Part shown: in pieces, positions 38,172 through 49,980 of the stretch
Layout of the letters: each line of letters starts with the position of its first letter
How positions within the stretch are numbered: the stretch's first letter is position 1
NCBI GenBank assembly: GCA_900074885.1
Contig: FJUW01000061.1
Location: 276,130 to 340,129 of the forward strand
Direction: 5' to 3'
Length of the DNA stretch: 64,000 nucleotides
From: Rhynchosporium graminicola
Taxonomy: Eukaryota > Ascomycota > Leotiomycetes > Helotiales > Ploettnerulaceae
The notes under the pieces: generated by a model
The model's database searches: none
What the model saw: only the letters and a program-made list of their open reading frames with translations
Told to the model about the DNA's origin: nothing
Program-made: the position numbers and the translations under genes

Positions 38172-41100
38172 CTACCGAAATTGCATGCCAACCGGCGCCG
38201 GCGTCGGTCTTCGAAAATTAACCCAACCTCTACAAATCTTACAAGAGAAAACTTCAGAGTTCCTCTCTGGCCCATTCAAACCACAGGAAATACACTTTTC
38301 TTCCACTCCCATGGCGATCAAAACGGCTTCCGCATTCGCCACTCCAGCAACAAATTCTTGATCCACGACATCACGATGTAAATGACACAACCACGTCTCT
38401 TTCATCGTAGTCTGACACACACAATCCAGACCAATCGGCATATCAGTGCAGTTCCCCGCTATCGCAAGATCCGCGCATTGTCGACACAAGTACGCTTTCC
38501 TCCGCTTGAGATTCACGCCTTGGTTTCCGCGACGGTTGTATCGGATTTCATGACATGGGACACAGGTCATGAAATCATTCTGTCGGTGCTCTACCCGCGC
38601 AGCATCTATACACTCGCAAGGCCTCGAGGGTTTATCGCCACATAAATCTCCCTTCTTGTATTTTTTTTTGGGACCATTGATATTCTCATCGTAATCGTCG
38701 GCAAATCTTTGAGGTAGAGCGACGGCTCGTGGAGCTTCCATGCAATTCTCATCTCTATTGTCGATGTAGATACTATAGCGACCGCCGTGGGGTTGTTGAG
38801 GACTTATTCGCGTGAAAGGCCAGGTCGAGGGACCACGTATAGAGTTATCACCTTCCACGCCTTCCCAATTCCAGCTTGCAAATGGTGGGAGATTCAATAA
38901 CGGGCGATTCGATACCGGTGGTGGAATTCGCGGCTGCCATAGAGCCAGAGCTGGAGCAAGAGGCCCGCCCAGATGCATCGCCACGACCTGTCTTGCTCCT
39001 TGGAACACATTGGGAGTTTCCATCGATTGGGGCTGTGCCCTTGGACGGTCCGCCCGATACATTTGATACGCACGCAATCTATCACTCGCCGTTCTCCTCT
39101 CCTGAGCCTCAATCATATCGCTTTCCAGAAGTGCGGGATCGACTAACTGTCTCTCTTCCTCTGTCATGGAAAGTTGGGGCTCTCCTCTACCCATCCACGT
39201 TTGCGCCGCAAGCACCCCCGTTTCAATAATCCTGTCGATGCTGTCTTCGTACTCGGCATCAGCCATACCTGGAAGGGGGGGTGTGATGTTGTATGCTAGT
39301 GCTATGTTGGAAAGATCGAGATTGCCACGTCGCTCTTGAGCAGAGGCGTCAATGGGCTGGCCTTCTATACCGCGCTCAGGCAAGGCATTGTATTCCAGCG
39401 ACTCTCTATTGCCGGAATCGTCGGCGCCGTTCGCTGCATAGATATCTTCCCATGCCAATGCTCTGTCATTTGAATTCGCGTTTCCAGACCTAGATCTAGA
39501 TACCGGTATAGGTCCATACAAATTGCCATCTCCCCGAGGTGGCGAACCAATATCTGGACCCAGTCCAGATCCATTTCTAGATGGCAAAAACGGGCGCATG
39601 AGGTCATTGTCCCTACAAACGGAGAAGGACTTTAGACAATTTTGACAGGGTCTTTCGGGGTTGCAGATGAGATTGAGCCGCTTGCATCTGACACAAATAC
39701 CCAGAGTGGCGTCTCTTGGTTGCATCTCTTCGGGGTCCACGTCCATGTAGGGTGATGCATAATCGTCCTGCTCGGGTTCATCGCGACGACCTGGCCGAGA
39801 TGCTCCGTAGGGTGTTCCTGCGACTGGTTGTCGCCGGTTTGAGGGCCGGCTACTGCTTGCAGAGCCGGCGATTGGTGTCCGTCGTGGTCGGTGTCTTCTG
39901 CTTGGTCCTCCTCCGGACGAATTCAAGGATTGGGGAGATGTAGAGGGACGACCAGACGGACCACTGCCCATACTCCCTTGAGAATTGCCTGGTGGTGGAC
40001 CGAAGCCGGTGTTTGGATTTCCAAGAGACGGACCGAAACCGCTGGTTGAGTTTCCGGCAGGTGGTTGGTAGGGAGAAACATCAGGAACGTAGGTATTATA
40101 TCCAACCCCGGAGCTATTGTTGCCATTTCCACCATTCCCACCCATTCCACTATTGCCCATCCCACCGCTGCCCATTCCACCATTGCCATTCCCACCACTA
40201 CCCATCCCACTCGGACCCCCACCCGAAATATACAATCTCGACTGTCCGCCCTGCCTCGTCGGCAACCTCGCATTGAATACATTTTCTAGCAAGCTACGCT
40301 CAAAATCCACACTCGGCAATCCATTCCTACACTCAGCTCCCCTTCCAGCCGCCGCACACAGCGTACACGGATACCCCGTCGTAATCAAACTGCAATATTT
40401 CGCTCTCCTCGCCACGTTACACTGCCAACATCGATCGGAACTCGGATCTGTTTGTTGCTGTCCCGCTTGGTTCCACCACCTAATGGGGGGCTGTTGTCAG
40501 CTATTACTTTTACAGGTTGAGATAATGGGACTGAGATGGGGAATGGGCTACTAAGCGAAAGAATTACTACGTACATGGTAGCGTCCCTGTTGAATAATCT
40601 TCGATCTGCTCGGGAACTGCCAGGTATGTTTCCGGGCCGGTTGTTGGTTGGTGCTTGGGATACGAGGAGCATAGTAGGGATTCTTGGGCGTGGGAGGCCG
40701 TTCGGCCCGTATTGTTTTGCGAACGCATTTTGATTTTGATTTTGATTCTGATTTTGAAATGAAGGTGGAGGAGCTACAGGAGGGACGTAGTTGGGGTGAT
40801 ACGGGTTCTCAGATGTAGATGGAGCTACAGGAGGGACGTAGTCGGGGTGATACGGGTTCGTAGGGGGAGACCTTGGTGGCCGTAGAGGTGCGCCTAATTC
40901 GTCGGAGTAATAAATGCCCTGAGACGGACGATTTGACCCCGATGGAGGGCGGGATGAATGGTCCGCAAATGTATTTCCGAAACCAGGAGCGTATCCACCG
41001 GGGTTCTGAGGATTGTTTGATTGATAGGGATTTGCATTTGCGTTTGAATTGGGGTTTTGCTGATTGGAAGATCTTCGACGATGGGGACGTGGTGCGTGGT

Positions 41101-41245
41101 GCCGGCTGAACGCGTAGCCTTCTTCTTCGGCATGCCAATCCTCGTCGTCTTCCTCTTCGTCGTTGTAGTCCTCATATAACCTTGCCGGCACTCCGGAATA
41201 ACTCGACGGGCCATTTTTGTTCTGCTTGGATCCCCCGGGATACAT
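38172..41245 (-). CDS. Large zinc-cluster/Cys-rich protein, upstream tandem paralogue
   Basis: Two exons (40575-41245 and 38172-40479) give 992 residues. Exon 1 encodes an Asn/Pro/Gln-rich region with two NPYHP(D/N)YVPPVAP copies. The splice falls inside the ATMWWNQAGQ motif, which its neighbour also has as PTMWWNQPGQ. A Cys6 motif follows at 241-274 (C-x2-C-x8-C-x8-C-x2-C-x8-C). A second at about 486-512 reads CVRCKRLNLIC then PCQNC and is canonical Zn2Cys6 (C-x2-C-x6-C-x5-C-x2-C-x6-C). After a long disordered middle come RIPPP and RGPSTWPF segments shared with the paralogue. The C-terminal Cys-rich module has MTCVPCHE, AYLCRQCADL, CVC, LCHLHRD, KCISC and FSCKICRGW. No family name is recognised. 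A nuclear nucleic-acid-binding role is a guess from the zinc clusters only. The matching order of five shared elements shows common descent of the two genes. Confidence 0.85.
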
Positions 41246-44054
41246 GACTGCGACGTCGTTGGCATTTACTGGAACTTCTTATCGGCAAGCAAGGGCTCGT
41301 TTTTTTGCTGTTGATCTTCTTCTCTTCTCCCTTAGCAGCCAACTATTTCTCAATCCCTCAGATATACCTCTTTCTCTATCCTCAGGGGGTTTGTTTACTC
41401 GGTAAGCAAGCGTAAGCGTATGTGGCGAACCCAACACCTCCCTCAATCGACTAACTGGGTACCCGTAAAAGCAAGGCAGTAATCAGATCAGAGTATTCGA
41501 AAACTCGTCGCGGATATCCCTTCTTCGAGTCTCGAGCTCCGATGCGCCGCGCTCTGGTATATTTTATTGCTTTATCAATCGGATCCGCACTCGGGTCTTT
41601 GTCTATGTCTTTTTCTTTGTTTCTTTCTCGAAGCCGGAGATGCTGCTTGCAGCAGAGCTGACCTGATCTGTTGTATGGTTGGCTAATTCCGGCCATTGGA
41701 AAAAACATGAACGCCATCTTTGTTACCTTTGAGCGGTATTGAAAACTGGGGCACTGGAAGAATGCGTTTGCTACTTGGGATGAGGAATGTATGGTGTAGT
41801 GTGGTGCGGCGGGTTGTGGAATGAGGAATGAAGATTTGTTGATAGGGGCAGGCTCGCTTGTTTGGCGAGGATTTTTTGGGTTAGTGGAATTGAGTTGAGA
41901 GGAGAGGGCGCGCTGCTGGTTATGTACTGTATTGTGTTGATTTCTGTCAGTTCTTTTGTTTGGGTCGGGTGTTATGTGGTATCAGTATATGGTGCATGGT
42001 CCCGTGTGAGAGTTCGTTAAGGGTCTGCGTGGAAGGCGAGTAGAGTGATGGCTCCTACGCGCCCATCGTTGAAGGTGGAATCGCTCGGTGAGCTGTGCGA
42101 TGAGAACGGGTTAAAAAGTCGATATTTGAGTGGGGAAGTGTATATTGGGATTATCTTATTGATGTAGTTCAAGTATATTCATCCATTGTGAATATAGACC
42201 GATCAGCGCTCCCTGACTTGAGAAGCTATTCTTTCCTACACTGATCGTCTTTTGTCCAAAGAATCAATTGTATGTTATGAACTAGGATATAATTTTAAGC
42301 TAAGTCAAAAGAATAATTAGTATCAGAGGAGCTTACTGTGGAGATATTTCTTGGTTGATTCTCTCTTTGGGTCTGTTCAGCATACTCATCATACGCCTTG
42401 AATATGTATATTTCTGCTTTTGTTGCTTCTTTAGGTACGAGGAACAAAGGGGAAAGAACGTGTGTTTTGATCCGCATTGAAATCGTTACGGATATGAAAT
42501 GCTGGGTTTTCTTTTTGAAGGAGAGTAGGTACTGCGTTATCAACAATCGGGCCTATAAAACTTGAGGACTGAGCATCTTAATTGGTTTTAGCATCCTCGG
42601 CTTGTTTCCTTATCAATGAGAGTAATTGAGAGTATGATGAATTTGTGATAATAGAATTTATAGTATCAGAGAAGTGGTTAGTTGGAAATATGATGTCTGA
42701 ATACAAGGTAAAGTCAGTAGAATATCCTGGGAAATGGTGAATGAGGTGGTTGTGCTACGGATGGATTTATACGTTATGCAGACGCTAATAACAAACCTTG
42801 GGAAGACTATGCACATGATAGTAGTAGATACGTACACTTACAATAACAGATAACGATCCTGCGAAGGGACATCTTCAGAATTAGTATTTTTTGCTCTATC
42901 TAAGAGCATCCCATTTCAGATGAACTTCTTCTCGTGGTTCGATAATCTCATTTCTATATCACGGAAATACCATGGGCTGTCCATCAAGATTCGACGTCAA
43001 GTCACAAGAATTAGATATAACATAGAGTGTGTAAAAGTCCAAAATCTCAAGATCGCTCTAGCTTTTCAAAATAACTTTCAGCCAAAATCACAGCTGATGA
43101 TAATGTTGATATTTATTTGCGTTCAGGATGTCTTTCCTAAGGGCTCCCAGGGGTCATATGAACATGTTAAGCTAGGGATTTATACATGAAAAAGCATTAG
43201 GTCGTGGAAAGTAGCATCAAGGACCTTAAGAGGTAAAAGAGCTACTATGCTTATCTTCAATAGTTAGGATACTTATACTAGGAATAAGTGTAATAGGCCC
43301 GGTCTCGTTTAGGGCTTGAACCTTAGATTAAGGCCCCGAAGAGCCTTACTCTAAGGTCTAGGCCTAGATTATCTTAGTACGTACGCCTATAGCCCGATTC
43401 GAATATACCGCCTTTTACGTTCCCCTTTTCCTCCTTCCTCGTCTTATATTCCTTGGGAAATCGATCGCGAGACTAATAAGTTACCTCTTTTAAACCTTAA
43501 TCGTACTCTTATACTTTTCCCTGCGTATTTTCTTTCCTTATAAAGTCTATCTAGTTCGAGTATATATATTTCGGAAGAAAGGTGATAAAAGCCCCGACTA
43601 CGAAAGAATTAAAGGGTATTAGCTATAAGCACTTGTTTCGAGAGCAGTAGTAGTTAAGAAACCGGGAGGGAGATATAGGGAGAAATAAAGAGAAAGGATA
43701 AAGGTCGCAAGTCGTAAACTTGTAGAAATCGTAGTTATATGCGGTATGGACTCTCGGAGTTGCATAGAAATCGAATTATCGCGAGAATATATATTTATTG
43801 AGCCCAAGGGCGACTTTTCTTCCTCCCTTACATATATCAAACAACCTTAGATTGCGTCTCTCTTTAGCCATCTCAAATAAATTAAGCGTTTATAGCCTGC
43901 ACTGCGAGAAGGTAGAGAGAACGGCTTTACAGACCGCCAAAGTCACAGGAACTATTTAGAACACTGTTTATTCAAGGTTAGAAATTCATGAATTAAATCC
44001 ATGACATTGACCTTCCAACTCATTTACATACATCAGACCTCTGGCCATGGACAT
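41246..44054. other. Long spacer with RIP-like block
   Basis: The first several hundred bases should hold the promoter of the upstream zinc-cluster gene (a pyrimidine-rich stretch lies at 41310-41380). Open frames at 41451-41717 and 42295-42546 have no recognisable features. From about 43260 the base composition changes sharply (see the separate entry). No functional gene is seen. Confidence 0.45.
43260..43860. mobile_element. CpA-depleted, TpA-rich relic consistent with RIP of a repeat
   Basis: From about 43260 to 43629 the plus strand has no CpA dinucleotide and about five TpG, while TpA and CpG are plentiful. This is the classic footprint of repeat-induced point mutation in ascomycetes. 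To 43860 the bias continues more weakly. No long terminal repeat or open transposase frame could be identified, so the class of element is unknown and the boundaries are those of the composition shift. Confidence 0.5.
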
Positions 44055-45993
44055 TTAAAACTCAACTTTCTTCCATTTGTTCTTTCCTACACCGGCTTTC
44101 CCTCTTCCTTTTCCTGATACTTCAGACGCCACCGTCTGGTTAGGCATCTCCGTCGAAGAAAATGTCGAAGCACCGTAGCTCTTTCCAATCTGAGTATCTA
44201 CCGTTTTCAAGGCGGGAAAACTCTCTTCGTGCTTCCTCGCAGCTTCTTCCTTCTCCCTTACAGCTGCCTTCTCCTTCTGCTTTCTCGTTTGTCTTCGCAC
44301 CTTCTTTACGGCCACATCACCAACCTCCGCTACCTCTTTTATCTGCAAACCTGCATTCTCTATGCGACGCATAGTCTCTTTCTTATCCTCGTCGCACCAG
44401 TCTCGATATAGATTTTGCTTCTCTACTCGCAACAGATCCCGCACAGACAGAAAGGGGTGCTTGCCAGCCAAATGTCGCGGTGTTTGCAGCCTGGTAATTC
44501 TTTTCTGCTGCACGTCAAAAGCAGATGAACTGGGAGTAAGATTCCAACCATAATCGGGATCAGCACCAAATTCGGCAAGACTATGTAACGTGGCAATAAC
44601 CTCTTCCTCCCTACCGAATTGCTCGTGAGAGAGGACTTCGTGAAGTGGAGTCCGGCCCTTGACGTCCTCGCGATTGATGTCTGAAGCGGCGCCATGCTCA
44701 AGTAGATAAACGACGATCGTCTCGAGTGCAAATCTGCAAGCAACATGTAATGCCGTAGTGCCATCGATTTCGCGGACCATCGGATTCGGATTGGTAATGT
44801 CGCATTGTTTTCTCAGTATATAGAGAGCAGTCTCTTCGTTCCCTTGCACACAAGCTGAGTACAGTGGAGTGTAGCCCGCTCCATTCTTCTCGTCGAGCAC
44901 GCCAAGCCCCGTTCTCTTGATCAGGAACCGCACAACCCTGGTCAAACCACTCGAAGCCGCAAGATGGGTGGGCGATTGTGCACTATGGTCACAGTTGATT
45001 GACTTCCAGCAACGTGCGTCACATGAGTGTACTCTCGAGCTTGCGGTCTCGAGTATAGGGTCGGCGCCGAAAATAACGAGATTCTTGGCAGTGTCTAAAA
45101 TCGAAATCTCCCAGACCTCTTCAACTGGTGTCGTCGACGTCATGAAGGTGTAAAATTCGTCGAAGAATTTCCACCGGGCACGACGGGCGAGTGTCGCATG
45201 TAGAACAGAGATACCGTAGATTGATACTGTTCGTGCGTCCGCACCTCGAGCTAAGAGGAACGACGTGGCACGAGGTAGAGCGTATGAGCATGCAATCCGG
45301 AGGGCCGCGTTGAGCTCTCGCTCAGTAAGGAGATTCGGGCGTGCCAGAGAGAGATAAAGGGGTGTAAGATCCGGATATGTCGTGCTGAGGCTCTCGAGGG
45401 TAGATTCTGAGGACGAGCCATGCTTCATGAGTTGAGAAGCAATGATTGGTGCGTCCATCGTTAGGGCAAAGTGGAGATAGGTGATCGAATGGTGAGAGAA
45501 AGGCGTTCCAGGGATAAAACTAAATCATGTGTCAATGAACGCATATTGAAACAGGCAGCAAGCTAGTATACTCAGAGCTGAAATTGAGAAGAGACAGACA
45601 GAATTCGTATGGACGCGCCAATGTCTTATATTAAGCAAAGAAGATAAAATGACAAGTAAATACATGTCATCAAAGCTGAACAGCACATTGGGATTTCACT
45701 CACCCTCGAAAATCCACGATGTCACTGTAGCAGAACAACTCTTGGATCAGAGTTGAAGAATTGAACTTCACAGCATGTAAAAAGATCGTTACCAAGCATT
45801 CGAGTGGTTTCTTCGGGATGACTGACGTTTTTGCCCAAGCAACATGACGATCGAAGAGCTCGGGTAGGAAGAGGCCATGGAGTCGCGAGGTGAGTTTGCA
45901 AACTGCATTTACATCCCCAGTCCCGGGCAGATGCGAGATGATGATCAGGAGTACCTCTGTAGGGAGAAGAGCGAAGTTCGCCGGTACTGCCAT
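44055..45993 (-). CDS. F-box and ankyrin-repeat protein
   Basis: Two exons (45704-45993 and 44055-45519) join in phase to 584 residues. The first encodes an F-box-like start (LLPTEVLLIIISHLPGTGDV, residues 10-29) with the following helix. The second continues with ankyrin-like repeats such as GYTPLYSACVQGNEETALYI, DGTTALHVACRFALETIVVY and GRTPLHEVLSHEQ. It ends with a Lys/Glu-rich coiled-coil stretch and a basic tail. The join is inferred from a GTGAGT donor, a TGACAC...TTTAG acceptor and matching phase. It restores an upstream ankyrin-like segment (SITYLHFALTMDAPIIASQL) that would be lost if translation began at the internal ATG at 45458. F-box proteins recruit substrates to SCF ubiquitin ligases, and ankyrin repeats would bind the substrate; that role is inferred. 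Two separate genes is the alternative reading. Confidence 0.75.
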
Positions 45994-48900
45994 GGTGTGG
46001 GTTATCAGGTATTGATGGTTATTGGGGAAGTTGTCGTGTGACGGGAGGAAACCTTTACGGCTTTTGAGTTTGATATCTTGAATCTGAACTAGCGCGAAAC
46101 TAGTTCCAATCTAGTCGATCGATGTAGTCATAGTCTGCAAGCTGTGAAAATTTGAACGTATCTTATCTTTGCGGATCTAGGGCTCGGGACGAACCGTATA
46201 ACAGCCGAGCTGAACTTTTATATAAAGTATATGATCCATCCGGTGGTCAATTTTATAACAAACACCTTTATTACCCCAAAAACAAGCATGGTAGCTTTTT
46301 GACAATTTTCTTCTTGGCCCTTTTTTACTGCGAGGCTGAAAAAATTCGTCTTGGTGAAGCGACCTCAAGGACCTCTCAATGAGCTAAGTTTCAAAAATTC
46401 AGTTCAGAAAAGTCATCAAAATTATACACCACTTCAAATTTTTACTTTAACAGCGTCCTTTCATTCTTTGCTGACTTCACTTACAAGTCGCAAATCGATT
46501 CGGCGTAGCCGACCAATTCTTGTTCGCTCCATCAGAATAGGACTAGCCTCGGTGTCTTGGTATTATTTGTTGACATTGGCGTTTAAGCGAGACCGCTGGC
46601 AATCTGAAGCTGGAAGATCCTCTAGGTCACTTGGGCAGTCGAGTGTGCAATAAGAAGAGACTATTTATCATTGAAGATCCTCATTTTACTGATGTGTCGA
46701 TGACCCCTCCATCGTGTCGTGCTAGTACCATTCATTAATCATGCATAAAAGATGACAAGAGATTTCGTTATTTTCAAGCTATGAATCAGAGATCACTGTC
46801 AATCATATGCCTAACTCTATCGTGTCGGGCAATTCAGAATATTACATTGGGGATATTTCACTTCATGTGTCCATACAATTAATGGTAGAGATCCATCTCG
46901 TATTACGAGGTGAGTAATATATCACGTGTCCTAAATCAGTCAGAGCTATCATAGGCCTCGTAAATTAGGTAGTATACTACTGATTCACCTCATGAATCGC
47001 TGTTAACATCCCTGAAATTCCAAGTATGATCAGCTGGCTATCCATGTCTCATTGGTACAAGACAACGCCCTCGGCCCAAACGCCGACGGAATAGTCTTCG
47101 TCATTCATTTGCGTCTGGGGAGCAAGATAACTTACGATACCTAGATGGCCTGGGTCAGGTTGAATTATCCCACAATCCTTCGGGTACCATAATGTCCCAG
47201 TTTCTAGCAATATAGATCCGACCTCTAAATGACGCCAATATTAGCAGGCTTCAGGCCACGACGGAGCCAATATCCACCATGCATGACTTTGACCCCGAAA
47301 AGCGCATCTCTGAATGCCTTCGCTGCATCACTTGTCATTCCTTAGTCTAATCTTTTGACCGAAACTCTCAGTAAAATCTGCTATGATAACATAAGATTGC
47401 CCGCTCGAACGTCAACTTGTCCCTTATCCCGGCTAACAGCCAGTATTCGGAATTTCCAGAGCACCACTGACTCTAGAGCAACTGAGACAGTGCCAAAGAG
47501 TGTGGATAGAGCTTCATTTTTTTGGGCGTATGCCATCTGTCATACACATGATAGATTTATAGGTATCATATTTCTGTGCGGATTTGGTAGTTATTCGCAA
47601 GGTCTGGAGTCCTTCATCCACAGCCTCAAGATTCTCGTAAGTTCGGTCCTGAGCCTTGATAGTAGTCATACCTCCCGACGTATCTGAGGCGAGGTACAGT
47701 TTCCCCTGGCCGCTGACACTCAGATAGTCATTCTTAAAGTCTACCTTACAATAGTACTATAATCAAGACGAGGAATTGGCATTTCGAACCCGAAGTTGAT
47801 GATGTCAGTCGGTATTCAACCAAGATTTGAAGCAACATATTGAGGATGAAATACTATGAATGTATCCTTGGTAAAATAATTGTCCTCCCAAGATGGTACT
47901 CGAGCTTGCCGACTTGTATGTTTCCTAGAAAAAACTTGCAATAGTTCAAGCTTCGACTTTAACCAAGCACAGATTTTCAATATCCATTGACATTTTCAAA
48001 CGTTCGTACAAAGGATAAAAACACCTTACGAGATCCGATGGAATCAAAGGACTTGGATATGAACCAGTGAAAGAAAGAGAGTAAAGCAAACATTATCAAT
48101 GAAAGCTGAACACATTTGTTTCAACTATTTCACACTCATCACACAACCACAAACCATGCCTACGGGGACTGTGAACCTAGTTCTTCCTATTTTATTGGAA
48201 TTTCCATATGTCAACAATATCACGCTTTCAAGCGGGATGTTTGATTTCTACTTAGAAGGTGTCAGGGAACATGTCTTCAGCAAACGATACGTCGGGATCT
48301 TCTTCTTACATCTTTGTGTAAAATGATAGCCATTTTCAAAATCAAAAGGTGGCGTGGTAAAGAAAACCTTTCGATCAGATGCATTGGTAAAGGCAACTCG
48401 TACCGTAGGGCTCCAGAGTACTATGCTGGCGGCTGTGACAATTTTCATCATGAGATTGGATATCTGCACCACGAAAACCATTATTCCTGGGAAATTCTTC
48501 GTGCAGTTGCCCAGCGGTGCTACTTCCCCAAATTCGCCTCGAGTACTTTGATTCGCGCACGACAATGTCATATTCCAAAAGCTCCAAGCATTCCATCCGC
48601 TCGTCTACAATAGTCTACCCAGTAATTCCGTTGCCTTTTCCTTCTAAGGTTACAGTGTTACTCTACACCCTGTCTCTCTGTTACTCGACTTCAAACTGCC
48701 TTGTCGGCTTTCGACAATACTTCCGTATTCCCGCATGTCGCTTTTGATGTTCCTCTGCTATCTTCAATATTATACCGAATCCACAGCAGCATGCAAGTTT
48801 AGCGCCTGCATATTTCACATCTTCAGTTATGGAGGCTTTTAGCAAGGTCCTACCAATGAAGTTGAGCAAGTATAGTGAGGTGGCAGCGTCACTCCAGGAA

Positions 48901-49980
48901 GCTTCCCGAATTACAGCAGAAGTGTATGACACCGAAGTGTTGGACCATTCACCCTCTAGTTACAGCAACTTCACTTATCTAGGCTCATAGCAAGTCGTAT
49001 TGAGGAAAGGAAACGAGCATGTATTATGAGGTAAGAGAGCGACCCAGGAAGCTACGCAAAGTGCATAACAGGAAGTAATGCCCGGAAGCGTTTCGTCTAG
49101 TGATCCTCTTGTCACATATTGGACGGGTTCCCTGTGCAACAGGGAGAAAGGATCATTCTAAGCAGCAGATAGCTTGTGCTTTACGACGTACCAGGATACA
49201 ATGCTACGGCGTAGATACACATATATTAAGTCAACCAGGAAGAAGCTATACGTCCTTTCTCTATGAGCAGACATGTAACATCAAACATATCCGGGGATAG
49301 ATTGACTTTCCTCGTAATATGAATCATAGTGGCTAGCGTCTAGGGCTTGGCGACCTAGAGACCGCTTCTACAAAGACGAGTTTCCGTTCAAGACTGAGAG
49401 TGCTTCGTGCGGGGATAGAGCTTCCTCTTTGGCTGTCAACTGTCAAGCACTAGCTTGCCTCATTGCAGCGACGGCTACACTGAATAGAGGTTTCATGCAT
49501 ATTACACAACTTTGTTGCAAGACTTGTGAGAGTGCGTTAACCAGTCGTCAATTGCCACGTCCTTTGGTACAGACAGCTACGCGCAAGTGAAGCCAAAATC
49601 TCAAAGTTGGGTAACCCAGTTGAGAAGAGGGGTTGCTAATTTTCAAGTACCCGACCTCACACGGATGAAATCTGTAACTGCACGCAGTCCAATGTTACAC
49701 CACAGGGTGTATGGGCTCAGATACCAGGGTTGGATGTTGTTAGCCTAGATGTCAGCTGTATTACTATGATATGTCGTGCATATGGGAATCTTTGTTTTGA
49801 GACTCTACTACAAAAGACGCTTTGCTCCCAACGTTCTTTCAGCTACTTCATAATTCAATATTCACAAGCATTCGACGTTCTTCTCAAGCAAATTTACCTT
49901 ACCTGTCACGGCATCTCATATCTTCTGAGCCACTCCATACCTTCCCCTCACAAACCTCCTGATTTTGCGAATCTTGAAAA
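45994..49980. other. 4-kb gene-poor spacer with a kinase relic
   Basis: No intact gene is seen. A protein-kinase fragment lies at 47040-47345 (separate entry). Short frames near 48250-48930 on the minus strand and 46150-46650 on the plus strand show no recognisable motif. The 150 nt before 49981 are pyrimidine-rich and look like the promoter or leader of the next gene. Confidence 0.4.
47040..47345 (-). pseudogene. Protein-kinase catalytic-domain fragment
   Basis: On the minus strand a frame reads FRDALFGVKVMHGGYWLRRG then LKPANIGVI (about 47229-47310), matching the helix before the catalytic loop and the HRDLKPxN motif. His and Asp of HRD are replaced, and a stop follows at once. After a frame change, SYLAPQ (about 47118-47135) and DYSVGVWAEGVVLY (about 47055-47095) match the APE and DxWxxGxxLY motifs, followed by a stop. 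Loss of catalytic residues, a frameshift and two stops indicate a dead gene. Flanking kinase parts could not be traced with confidence. Confidence 0.5.

Noticed and set aside
46152..46653. Plus-strand frames of 76 and 100 codons
   Set aside because: AT-rich, no motif, no start context. Treated as chance.
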